From NCBI GenBank assembly GCA_012514255.1, contig JAAZAP010000244.1, forward strand, positions 1-48,609: a DNA stretch of 48,609 bases. The letters are read 5' to 3'. The stretch comes from Bacteroidales bacterium (GTDB taxonomy: Bacteria; Bacteroidota; Bacteroidia; Bacteroidales; VadinHA17). The position numbers were made by a program, and so were the translations under genes. Positions 29,362-36,990 of the stretch are shown in pieces (position 1 is the first letter of the stretch; the number at the start of each line of letters is the position of its first letter). The notes beneath the pieces are model-generated. The model did no database searches. It worked only from the letters and a program-made list of their open reading frames with translations, and was not told the DNA's origin.

Positions 29362-29592
29362 TACAATTCTACCACCTCTACGAGGTGGGTGGGGGTTCCG
29401 GACATCCATGTACAATTCTTCCACCTCTGCGAGGTAGCTTACCTGCAGATTACATCCTATACATTGCCCGTAGGGCATAAAGCATTGTAGAACATTGCGT
29501 TCATGTGTAAGGGATGGCCGTAGGCCATCAAGAATTGTAAAAGCCCCGGGGGATAACCCCCGGGGCAGCGCCGCCGGGAGAAGTCCGGCGAC
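29362..29592. repeat. cluster of short hairpins with shared ACAATTCT-type flanks
   Basis: At least five hairpins occur in 230 bp: CCACCTC-tac-GAGGTGG (29372-29388); CCACCTC-tgc-GAGGTAG, imperfect (29421-29437, approximately); TGCCC-gta-GGGCA (29465-29477); GATGGCC-gta-GGCCATC (29513-29529); and a 10-bp GC stem with ATAA loop (29543-29566). A weaker CGCCGG/CCGGCG pair lies at about 29572-29590. TACAATTCT precedes the first two and its reverse complement AGAATTGTA follows the fourth; AGCATTGTAGAAC lies between. Stems differ while the 3-nt loop is TAC/TGC/GTA, which looks like an interspersed repeat family rather than one terminator. Confidence 0.75.
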
Positions 29593-29842
29593 AATCGCAA
29601 AAAGCGAGGCATCATGCAGCGAGACTGCGCTACTGAAGCGCTTTTTGCCCATTATACTCTAATTCATCTATGCTTTCAGACACGTAGTTTCCATCTCCGT
29701 AACATTAAAAAACCATTCATCTAAATAAACCCCAATTGCGACATCGACCAGGACAAAATTTTTGACTGATATAAATTTAACAAAATATATGGTTAGTCTC
29801 CAAATAAAATTGAAGATTTTTAGTAATAATTTTGACGAAATA

Positions 29843-31138
29843 TCAATCTTCCCGGCTTTTGCTTCCGCGAAGACCTAAAATCCATCCCAGCTTACCCAGC
29901 CTGTGAGGATAGAAAAGCACTGCTCTCAGGGCCGACCTGCAGCCGTACCTGCGCTTCATGAACCCTACGGAGGGGAAGATATCCCCGAGAATGAATATCA
30001 GCTTCTTGCCAGGGCTCCTGAGCGCTTCCAGGTTACGGGTGAACATCTCCCGCTGGCTGATCGATTCTATGGCCCCGGGATACATCAGGTCATTCATGAA
30101 CCCGGCAACAACAGCTTCACCGCTTTCAATTGCGGTCGTGTCATGTGCATCTGATTCACTTATCCGGCTTTCCCCCGGTGTGTCATCGCCTCGCCCCGGG
30201 CCATCCAAAAGTGATCTGATCACTGAGGGCATCTTCACTCCCCATACCTTCTCCATAACGGTAAGCACGGTCCCGGTCTCCTCGGCAATACCAGCTTCCT
30301 GCGCAGCAGCGGGAAGCTCCGGCGTAAGCACCCTGTCTCCATGCCTTGCAAGCAGCAGGTAAATATCCGTCCACAGCCTCATCTGGAACTCACCCTTGAT
30401 ACCGTGCTTGTAGATATGGCCCACCAGCGCGAGGAAAGCAATCATTGGAGGCAGTACCCGCAACGTACCCTTTCCGGCGGTGACTGTCTCCGAGTCAGCT
30501 ATTGCCCTTACAACCATCTCCTCCGCCTCCGGACCGAAGAGCCTGTAGTGCAAATCCACGGAGACACCTCCCCGGTGCAGCTCGGGCAGATGGTTGCCAA
30601 GATCAAGGATGATGTGTTTGTAGAGGGGAGATTTCAGGCGCATCGACCTGAACCCATCCCTGACAAGTATATCTCTGGCTCTCAGTGCATCAGAGGGAGC
30701 TACCAGCAGATCGGCGTCACTCATCTGGCGCAATCCTCTGGAACCGTAAACAGTGTGTTCCAGGGCAAGACCCTTCAGCGCCACCACCCTGATCCCCTCC
30801 CGCTCCAGCAGACCGCACACGGCAGTAGCAGCCTCTGTGATCCACGCCACCCTGGCAATCGATTTGAACCGTAACGCTTCCAGCATTGTCCTTTCTGTCT
30901 CCTGCACCCGGTCCTTCAGTCCAAGATCAGAGATATTCTGCCACACCAGGGCTGCCACACCGTGCCTGACCGCCAGAGAGGCAAAGAGCTGCCATGAGGT
31001 GAATGACTCAAACTCCCGGCTGATCCTCTGCCTTTCCCCGGCGGAAAAGTCTGTCCTGCCAAGCAGCAGAAGTAACCTGACCACCTTCAACAACTCAACG
31101 TTATCTTCAGTCAACAGTATCTCCGCAGGTTCATTCAT
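29843..31138 (-). CDS. NTP_transf_5-like nucleotidyltransferase
   Basis: 431 residues. The nucleotidyltransferase core is recognisable at residues 119-150: VALKGLALEHTVYGSRGLRQ followed by MSDADLLV, the family's LKG...Y....R..SDxDLLV pattern with the paired metal-binding Asp residues. The rest is helical. The family is uncharacterised biochemically as far as I know. From memory, its members occur near lasso-peptide and exopolysaccharide genes together with PqqD-like and HprK-like proteins, and such partners lie 6 kb away here. ATG start overlaps the ABC gene's stop by 4 bp (ATGA), so the two proteins are translationally coupled. Confidence 0.75.
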   Translation of the reverse strand: MNEPAEILLTEDNVELLKVVRLLLLLGRTDFSAGERQRISREFESFTSWQLFASLAVRHGVAALVWQNISDLGLKDRVQETERTMLEALRFKSIARVAWITEAATAVCGLLEREGIRVVALKGLALEHTVYGSRGLRQMSDADLLVAPSDALRARDILVRDGFRSMRLKSPLYKHIILDLGNHLPELHRGGVSVDLHYRLFGPEAEEMVVRAIADSETVTAGKGTLRVLPPMIAFLALVGHIYKHGIKGEFQMRLWTDIYLLLARHGDRVLTPELPAAAQEAGIAEETGTVLTVMEKVWGVKMPSVIRSLLDGPGRGDDTPGESRISESDAHDTTAIESGEAVVAGFMNDLMYPGAIESISQREMFTRNLEALRSPGKKLIFILGDIFPSVGFMKRRYGCRSALRAVLFYPHRLGKLGWILGLRGSKSRED

Positions 31139-33147
31139 CTGTACATCGATTTCTGCCTGGTGTACATATCGTAATATTTGCCTCCTGCTGCCATCAGCTC
31201 ATCATATGTGCCGGCCTCTGCGATCCTGCCGCCGTCAAGAACGATGATCCTATCGGCATCGCGCACATTTGACAGCCTGTGGCTGATGAAGATACAGGTA
31301 CGTCCCCCGGTGATGTTACTGAGATCAGAGAAGATCTCGTCTTCTGAATCGGCATCAAGTGATGAGGAAGGCTCATCGAGTATCAGCACGGGTGACTGGC
31401 GATAGACTGCCCGAGCTATGGCTATCCTCTGCCACTCGCCCCAGCTCAGCTCGCGCCCGCCTTCGGTGTGATGACCCAGCTGAGTATCATATCCCTCCGG
31501 GAGAGCCTCCAGCAGCTCCCGCAAACCTGTTGTTACAGCAGCTTTTCTTAACTCGTCCGAGACATTAGGGGAACTGTCATTTACGGGTTGTTCTGCTTCT
31601 TTCGCGGAACTGTTACTCCCTGGTCGCCCTGCGCGATCACTGCGATCACCTCCATCACCGCGATCACCTCCATCACCGCCGCCATCAGCGCCGTCATCAC
31701 TGCTCCCGAGCCTTATATTATCCCCGGCGCTCAAATAATAGAGCATGAAATTCTGGAACACCACTGAAAAAAGCCTTCGGTATGAGGCCGGGTCAACGGT
31801 GGTGACATCCGTACCGTTGACCATGACACGCCCATCGTCAGGGTCATACAGCCTGCAGAGCAGCTTGACCAGCGTGGTCTTGCCCGAGCCGTTGGGCCCC
31901 ACAATAGCCACCTTCTCTCCCTGTGTGATACGAAGAGTGATATCCTGCAGCGCCGGGCGGACGGCACCGGGATAAGTGAATGACAGCTTCTCTGTGGCAA
32001 TCTCGCTGAACGAGTCCGCCTCAGGCGCCCGCAGCTCACCTGTCATATCCGGCTCCAGGTCAAGGAAGGTGAAGAGATCGCGCAGGAAAATGCTGTTCTC
32101 CGCCAGTCCCGAGTAACCGCTGACAGCATCGCGCAGATACACCATTGCCTGCCTGAAGGCTACCAGGCACATTGCAAGCTCCCCGGCAGTGATTGATGAT
32201 CTGAGATACCCGGAAGTGGCATAGATGATCACCCCGGCAAAAGCCGCTACCTTGAGCAGGGAGGCCAGGCCTTCAGGCAGGATGTTTCTCTTCTCCGTCC
32301 TCAGTTCTGGTTCGCGCGAAGCACGGAAATGCTTCCTGAAGAGCCTGTCAAAGTATCCTCCTAGATCAAAGAGCTTCACCTCCCTGGCCGGCTTCTCGCC
32401 TGTGAGGAGCCAGCTGAAATAGGATGCTCTCCGCGAGTCGGATGTGACCGCTTTCCTTGTCTCATACATCCTTCGTGAATTGCGCACCCTGACAAGCATG
32501 ACGGGAATAAATACCAGGATCACTATTATCAGCGGTATGAGCCCGAAATTCCTCAGCACATAGGCCATGGCAAGAAAAGAGATCACCCCCCTGAGCAACA
32601 GTATGAAGTCAGATACCATTGCAGAGGGCCTCCACGAAATGTCCCTGGCAGCCCTCTCAAGCCTGTCGTGGAACAGCGGATCCTCAAAGAACCTCAGTCC
32701 CAGTCTGCCTGCGTGAGCATGTATCAGTGAGGAGATGTGCCCTTCCAGAAGATAAGAGTGTTTTCTTGTCAGGTACCTGCCAGCAGCGGCCATAAGGTCG
32801 TCGGCCAGCAATGCCAACACAATAGCCACCGTGAGCCAGATAAAAGCAAGCGGTAAAGGGCCGCTGCCGGGTATTCTACCTCCGGAGGAAAGGCCGTCAG
32901 TGCCTCTGTCTCCGGAGAGGCTGTTGGCGCCCCCGCCATCGGCCACACCGGCTATTGACTCACTTACTCCTACGCCAGGATCAGTCACCCCGGTTACCAG
33001 GTCAACATAGTGTCCGATCAGGAGCACTGCCACCAGGGGCAAAAAAGCCCTGACAATAAGTATGGCAGCGGTCATTACCGTCTCCCTGCGTGAGCTGTCT
33101 GCCAACAGCCCCAGGGCCCGCCTCAAGATGTTATTCTGTGATGTCAT
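31135..33147 (-). CDS. ABC transporter, fused permease and ATPase, exporter type
   Basis: 670 residues. The N-terminal exporter membrane domain (hydrophobic segments at about 25-50, 95-115, 185-220, 300-320) is followed by an ATPase domain: Walker A GPNGSGKTT (about 415-423), Q-loop VVFQNF, signature LSWGEWQR (LSGGQ variant with Trp), Walker B with LILDEPSSSLD, and the H-loop ISHR. No C39 peptidase domain is present. Two low-complexity insertions stand out: a Gly/Ser-rich loop between the first two membrane segments (about 53-90), and an Asp/Gly/Arg-rich stretch of about 50 residues in the ATPase helical subdomain (about 477-529). Coupled to the nucleotidyltransferase. Substrate unknown; a peptide is the inferred guess. 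Confidence 0.88.
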   Translation of the reverse strand: MTSQNNILRRALGLLADSSRRETVMTAAILIVRAFLPLVAVLLIGHYVDLVTGVTDPGVGVSESIAGVADGGGANSLSGDRGTDGLSSGGRIPGSGPLPLAFIWLTVAIVLALLADDLMAAAGRYLTRKHSYLLEGHISSLIHAHAGRLGLRFFEDPLFHDRLERAARDISWRPSAMVSDFILLLRGVISFLAMAYVLRNFGLIPLIIVILVFIPVMLVRVRNSRRMYETRKAVTSDSRRASYFSWLLTGEKPAREVKLFDLGGYFDRLFRKHFRASREPELRTEKRNILPEGLASLLKVAAFAGVIIYATSGYLRSSITAGELAMCLVAFRQAMVYLRDAVSGYSGLAENSIFLRDLFTFLDLEPDMTGELRAPEADSFSEIATEKLSFTYPGAVRPALQDITLRITQGEKVAIVGPNGSGKTTLVKLLCRLYDPDDGRVMVNGTDVTTVDPASYRRLFSVVFQNFMLYYLSAGDNIRLGSSDDGADGGGDGGDRGDGGDRSDRAGRPGSNSSAKEAEQPVNDSSPNVSDELRKAAVTTGLRELLEALPEGYDTQLGHHTEGGRELSWGEWQRIAIARAVYRQSPVLILDEPSSSLDADSEDEIFSDLSNITGGRTCIFISHRLSNVRDADRIIVLDGGRIAEAGTYDELMAAGGKYYDMYTRQKSMYR
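31620..31710 (-). repeat. 18-bp tandem repeat in the ABC ATPase gene
   Basis: CGATCACCTCCATCAC with a CG spacer repeats twice head to tail, with degenerate copies on both sides. It encodes the GGDRGDGGDRSDR-type insertion. A simple-sequence expansion kept in frame inside a nucleotide-binding domain. Confidence 0.75.
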
Positions 33148-33163
33148 TCAGCGGTGATATACA

Positions 33164-33171
33164 CAAAGATA
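33164..33171 (-). promoter_or_regulatory. ABC-nucleotidyltransferase operon -7 element (TATCTTTG)
   Basis: Perfect TAnnTTTG match on the minus strand, ending 16 bp before the ABC transporter ATG. It is the same octamer as the pqqD-like operon box and also implies a very short leader. Confidence 0.5.
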
Positions 33172-33228
33172 ACAAGAAGAGTCATCAAAATCCTGAATAG
33201 ACAAAATCTTATAAATGCAATATCGTCA

Positions 33229-33258
33229 TTGACATGATGCACTTTATTCTTACTTTTG
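33229..33258 (+). promoter_or_regulatory. promoter of the beta-helix gene (TTG-N19-TACTTTTG)
   Basis: A -33 TTG (33229-33231) and a -7 TACTTTTG (33251-33258) with exactly 19 bp between them, the textbook Bacteroidetes spacing. The leader to the ATG at 33346 would be about 80 nt. The best-formed promoter in the window. Confidence 0.65.
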
Positions 33259-33345
33259 TGATTAATAGTGTCTTTCCTCCGTTTAAATAGTTGGAATTCG
33301 AAACCTTTGAATACATAGGGCGTTAGATCAATTAAAATACCTGTC

Positions 33346-36066
33346 ATGAAAAGGACCCGTCTGCTATTGATAGTTTTATTGCTCATTGTGACCGAGATAC
33401 AGGCACAGATAAGTGGTAGTGGTACTCTCACTGATCCGTATCACGGTATTAATTCCGGCAACTTCACAATAAGCGGCATCAAATATTTCAATGCTAATAT
33501 CGGCGTTTCATCCGGAACACTGGAGCTTACACCGGGTTCCGTACTGATAAGCATTAACAGGATCGCATGCATAATTATCAGTGGAACAGGAGCGTTGGTT
33601 ATAAATGGTTCAGAAGCCAGTCCAGTAACTATTTCTGCAGACCCCGACCAGGATGGTATCATAGGGGAAAGCAGTGAATTCTGGGGAAATATTCAGCTTA
33701 ACTCAACCGGACAGAACACTATCAATCACGCCATCATCGAAAACGGACGTCGGGTACGTTTCGGCATATTGGGTGGAGGAATATATGCCACCTCAGGCAC
33801 ACTGAATATATCCAACACCACTATCAGGAACTGCTATGCCTTCAAGGGTGGGGGCATCTACATGCTGCCTGCTGCAACAATTAATATATCACAGACTTTT
33901 TTCGAGAACAACAGAGCCTATGAGCAGGGAGGTGCGTTGTTCCTTGAACCAGGTTCTGCCCCGGTGATCACTTCCTGTCTGTTCTACAACAACCAGGCGC
34001 AGTCAGCCACTCTCAAGGGAGGGGCAATCACCTCATTATCGTCATCTCCTGTTGTTGTTAACTGTACTTTTACAAATAATCAGTCTGCTGCGGCTGACGG
34101 AACTACCTTTTACCTTGAGAACTCACCTAGTGCAAAAATTGTAAATACGGTCATCTGGGGAGGTTCATCCCATATCGGACTTTCAGGTACTCCTTCAACA
34201 GTATTTGACCTCTGTGCCATAGAGGGCGTATCATACTCCGGGTGTCTCACCCTCAGCAGTATCAATACCGATCCTGACGGCCCAAATTTCACAGATCCCG
34301 CCAGCGGCGATTTTTCTCTGGCATTTGCCTCTCCGATGCGCGATTCCGGTACAGAAAGTTACCCGGGATTGGAGATACCGGAACTTGATATCCTGGGACG
34401 CGGCCGGGTGGGCGTTATTGACAGGGGAGCCTATGAGATGTTATACAGCCGTTGGCACGGAGGGAACATCTCATGGAGTGATCCCTCCAACTGGGATGCA
34501 GGGATTACACCCGGGTCAACCAGTATAATTATCCCTTCGGGTATGCCTACTTATCCGACCAATTCGCCGGGTCCTAATTTCATCCTTAATTCAGGATTGG
34601 AAATGATACTGTATCCCGGAGCAAAAGTAACCTTCAACTTTCTCTTTAATAACGGCAGGATAGACCTGCTCTCTGATGCCACAGGCATCTCTTCAATGAT
34701 CGTTGACAGATACACAGGTTTGTCAGGCAACCTAAACATCGACTTACACCTGACAGCAGGCCCGGCAGGCATCGACTGGTGGCATTACATCACAACCCCC
34801 ATTACAATGTCAAAAACGGTCTTCACGGATATCGAACCGGAAATGCTGGCACGTTATGACGAAACCAGGGTAATTACTGATGTTGTTGACGGCTGGCAGT
34901 GGCATGACGGTTACGGTGGCACTACCCCCTTCAGTGAACTGAAAGCAAAGGAGGGTTATGATGTGAGTGTTGCGACTGATGTGACAATGACCTTCAGGAA
35001 CCTCAAATCAATGCTTACCACCCTGGGTACTATTAACCTGCCATTCAGCGGATCCGGCGGTGATACAACCATTTACGGATATTCTCTCCTCGGTAACTCA
35101 CTAACATGTGGTATTAACTGGGACAGGGTAACCTACTCGCATGATCATACCTTGATCAGGCACGCCTACTATGTCAGAACAGCATCAGGTGAGGAGGCTT
35201 CTTATGTCGACGGTGTGGGAACCAACGGTGCCACAGCCCACATAGCTCCCTTGCAGGGGTTTTTCGTGCGCACAAGAGCAACAGGAACCTATATCACAAT
35301 CCCTCTCAACGCCCGCGAACACAATGCTGCCCCGAGATTCAAATCAGCAGACCAGATTTCCCTGGTCAGACTTGCCCTTTCATCAGCCGCAGCTCGTGAT
35401 GAGATGGTAATACGGTTTGAACCGGAAGCCACCTTTAGCTTCGACGGCCTTCTTGATGCAGGTAAACCATTCAGCCACCAGACAGGGCAACTGAAGATTT
35501 ATTCATTGATGAAAGGTGAGGATTATTCAATCAATACAATCCCCTGGCCATCAACAAAGACGAGAATCCCTCTCGTCCTCCATACTCCTGAAGCAGGGAC
35601 ATATAATATTACCCGGAGCCAACTGCAGAACACTGGCGAAACCGGAATCTTTCTTACTGATCACCTCACCGGCAGCAGTATTGACCTGACTGCAACCGAC
35701 TCCTACACATTTTCTGCGCTTCAGGGAACAATCACAGGCCGGTTTGCCCTGACCATTATCCCTGCAGAGAAGAGTGTGGCCGCTGCCCCGGCAGAGACAC
35801 CTGAGACAGATGATGTCAACCTGCTTAAGATCTATGCCGCCCAGGGAAGGGTATGTATCCTGCCGCAGGGAAACGACTGGGATGGTGTCAGGGGAAAGGT
35901 CAGGATATTCGATATAACCGGAAGAATTATACTAGTATCCGAATATGAGCGTTTTAACTCAGGGGAACTGAAAGAATTTTACCCCGGTGATTCCGGAAAC
36001 CTCCTTATTGTTGAGGTGACCGCAGGAGATAAAAGATACCTTGAAAAGGTAGTGCTGTCAAGGTGA
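33346..36066 (+). CDS. secreted beta-helix protein with T9SS type A C-terminal domain
   Basis: 906 residues. Signal peptide at 1-22 (LLLIVLLLIVTEIQA). Residues about 60-290 form a right-handed parallel beta-helix (repeated GGGIY/GGALF turns with ISNTTIRNC, INISQTFFENN, NCTFTNN). A choice-of-anchor-Q-like ending follows (FTDPASGDFSLAFASPMRDSG ... VIDRGAYE). A long beta-rich middle is typical of T9SS cargo. The last 80 residues or so resemble a type A sorting domain (VRIFDITGRIILVSEYERF ... LIVEVTAGDKRYLEKVVLSR). Exported to the periplasm by Sec and then across the outer membrane by T9SS, probably with removal of the tail. Polysaccharide lyase or adhesin roles are both possible; I see no catalytic motif. 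It has its own promoter and diverges from the ABC operon. Confidence 0.85.
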   Translation: MKRTRLLLIVLLLIVTEIQAQISGSGTLTDPYHGINSGNFTISGIKYFNANIGVSSGTLELTPGSVLISINRIACIIISGTGALVINGSEASPVTISADPDQDGIIGESSEFWGNIQLNSTGQNTINHAIIENGRRVRFGILGGGIYATSGTLNISNTTIRNCYAFKGGGIYMLPAATINISQTFFENNRAYEQGGALFLEPGSAPVITSCLFYNNQAQSATLKGGAITSLSSSPVVVNCTFTNNQSAAADGTTFYLENSPSAKIVNTVIWGGSSHIGLSGTPSTVFDLCAIEGVSYSGCLTLSSINTDPDGPNFTDPASGDFSLAFASPMRDSGTESYPGLEIPELDILGRGRVGVIDRGAYEMLYSRWHGGNISWSDPSNWDAGITPGSTSIIIPSGMPTYPTNSPGPNFILNSGLEMILYPGAKVTFNFLFNNGRIDLLSDATGISSMIVDRYTGLSGNLNIDLHLTAGPAGIDWWHYITTPITMSKTVFTDIEPEMLARYDETRVITDVVDGWQWHDGYGGTTPFSELKAKEGYDVSVATDVTMTFRNLKSMLTTLGTINLPFSGSGGDTTIYGYSLLGNSLTCGINWDRVTYSHDHTLIRHAYYVRTASGEEASYVDGVGTNGATAHIAPLQGFFVRTRATGTYITIPLNAREHNAAPRFKSADQISLVRLALSSAAARDEMVIRFEPEATFSFDGLLDAGKPFSHQTGQLKIYSLMKGEDYSINTIPWPSTKTRIPLVLHTPEAGTYNITRSQLQNTGETGIFLTDHLTGSSIDLTATDSYTFSALQGTITGRFALTIIPAEKSVAAAPAETPETDDVNLLKIYAAQGRVCILPQGNDWDGVRGKVRIFDITGRIILVSEYERFNSGELKEFYPGDSGNLLIVEVTAGDKRYLEKVVLSR

Positions 36067-36132
36067 CCGTTAATGTGGATAACGAAACAATGACGGTTGA
36101 AAAATGTTTAAGCTGGTAAAGATCAAAGAGAT

Positions 36133-36140
36133 TATATTTG
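36133..36140 (+). promoter_or_regulatory. -7 element of the small gene (TATATTTG)
   Basis: Perfect TAnnTTTG match ending 21 bp before the ATG at 36162. The in-frame TTG at 36138 lies inside this box, which argues against it as a start codon. No clear -33 element. Confidence 0.45.
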
Positions 36141-36161
36141 AGCCGCAACAGATCAGAATCA

Positions 36162-36341
36162 ATGAGGGGAAAGAAGAGAAGATACGTCAGGCCTGCAGTT
36201 ATACGCATTGAGCTTGACAACTCTGTCTCCCTGGTCATGATGACCGCCGCACCGCCTCATCCTCCAGGCAGGAGAAGAGGGGGCGACAGCCAACCTGACA
36301 GCCCGTTCTCCTCACCCTTCTCCGACAAACCATTCAGTTAG
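36162..36341 (+). CDS. small basic protein of unknown function, 59 residues
   Basis: Not recognised as a named family. The N-terminus is very basic (MRGKKRRYVRPAVIRIELD), then NSVSLVMMTAAPPHPPGRRRGG, and a C-terminus with repeated PF motifs (SPFSSPFSDKPFS). The layout, a charged YxxP-containing leader, a short hydrophobic turn, then a Pro/Gly/Ser/Phe-rich tail, reminds me of small conserved Bacteroidetes peptides that begin KKxYxxP; that memory is unverified. No signal peptide. A perfect -7 box lies 21 bp upstream and a hairpin with a short T-run follows the stop, so it looks like a stand-alone gene. A leader plus core arrangement, as in a modified-peptide precursor, is possible but unproven. 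Confidence 0.6.
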   Translation: MRGKKRRYVRPAVIRIELDNSVSLVMMTAAPPHPPGRRRGGDSQPDSPFSSPFSDKPFS

Positions 36342-36350
36342 ATAACACAG

Positions 36351-36373
36351 GAGAGGCCCGCAAGCCTCTCTTT
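36351..36373 (+). terminator. hairpin terminator after the small gene
   Basis: GAGAGGC (36351-36357) pairs with GCCTCTC (36364-36370) over a 6-nt loop, followed by TTT and a T-rich stretch. It lies 9 bp after the stop codon. Confidence 0.6.
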
Positions 36374-36375
36374 CT

Positions 36376-36500
36376 ATTCAAGCCTCCCTGTAACCAGGTC
36401 AGGGGGCTCGCTTTGCATTCAGGCCTCACAAGTAACCAGGCCCAGGGGCTCGCTTTGCATTCAGGCCTCTCCTGTAACCAGGCCCGCCGCCTCTCTTCGC
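36376..36500. repeat. three imperfect ~42-bp tandem repeats
   Basis: Units at 36376-36416, 36417-36458 and 36459-36500. Each begins ATTCA(A/G)GCCTC, has GTAACCAGG in the middle and ends in a GCTCGCTTTGC or related segment; the third is the most diverged. Non-coding, between the small gene and the giant surface protein gene. Confidence 0.8.
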
Positions 36501-36562
36501 GTTAAGCATCCTCCGGCATCTGATGCCATTGGCCATACCCCCCTGCCAGCTCCCTGAAATGA

Positions 36563-36590
36563 CAGGGACAGGTCACGCGACCTGTCCCTG
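36563..36590. terminator. strong hairpin between convergent genes
   Basis: A perfect 12-bp stem (CAGGGACAGGTC at 36563-36574 with its complement at 36579-36590) and a 4-nt loop. There is no T-run on either strand, so it is a candidate 3' end or processing hairpin for the giant gene transcript and a barrier to readthrough, rather than a standard intrinsic terminator. Confidence 0.5.
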
Positions 36591-36602
36591 AATCTGCTAT
36601 TT

Positions 36603-36668
36603 GCTTCGCCCTGCGGCGCTTTATGCTTCGCCCTGCGGTGCTTTATGCTTCGCCCTGCGGTGCTTTGT
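36603..36668. repeat. three 22-bp tandem repeats abutting the giant gene's stop codon
   Basis: GCTTCGCCCTGCGGYGCTTT plus AT or GT, three times (36603-36624, 36625-36646, 36647-36668). The last unit runs into the first base of the stop codon complement at 36668-36670. Units 2 and 3 differ only at the end. Confidence 0.9.
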
Positions 36669-36990
36669 CAGTGCAGCAACGTGATATCACCTGCCTTCTT
36701 GAACGGCCGCCCGTTGGCATACTTGCCATCCACGAGCCATACATAGACTCCCTGCTGGCATAGCTTGCCCTTGTAGTAACCGTTCCACGGCTTGTTGATG
36801 TCAAACGTCTCGAAGATCAGCGTACCCCACCTGTTGAAGATCTGCATGTGATACTCAAGCACCGTCTCCCTGATGGGCGGGAAGAAGAACATATCCATCG
36901 CTTCACCACTGTTGGGCAGCTCGTCTATCTCTATCGGACCTTCAAGATTTGGCTTGAAGACCGACGCAAACACCAGGTCGCCGAAGGGCT
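36668..36990 (-). other. T9SS type B (gliding-motility-associated) C-terminal domain
   Basis: The last 107 residues or so of the giant protein. They show the consensus of the CHU_C/TIGR04131 family: YHMQIFNRWGTLIFETFD, a W.GYYKGKLCQQGVYVW block and a final KAGDITLLH. Known members are secreted through T9SS and kept at the surface. It is distinct from the type A tail of the beta-helix neighbour. Confidence 0.9.

Larger units (their letters stand above)
29205..29842. other. 638-bp intergenic region with hairpin elements
   Basis: Lies between cysS (start at 29204, minus strand) and the nucleotidyltransferase gene (stop at 29843, minus strand). It contains the cysS promoter box, a chain of short inverted repeats (29362-29592), and an AT-rich tail (about 29690-29840). 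Open frames crossing it look like chance readings of the hairpin repeats. I find no supportable gene here. Confidence 0.7.

Noticed and set aside
29205..29405. Upstream extension of cysS to a start at 29405
   Set aside because: The extra 67 residues run through hairpin repeat DNA and upstream of a perfect promoter box; [11 protein letters not shown] at 29204 is the normal CysRS N-terminus.
29362..29592. CRISPR array
   Set aside because: Repeats are short palindromes with differing stems and irregular spacing; no constant 23-40 bp repeat or cas genes.
29341..29652. 103-residue minus-strand open frame
   Set aside because: It reads through the hairpin repeat cluster; the protein is a by-product of GC-rich palindromes with no domain.
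33144..33431. 95-residue minus-strand open frame at the beta-helix/ABC divergent region
   Set aside because: It overlaps the start of the beta-helix gene and both promoters; no recognisable domain.
36138..36164. TTG start adding eight residues to the small gene
   Set aside because: The TTG lies within the -7 box TATATTTG; the ATG at 36162 fits the leader lengths of the other genes in the window.
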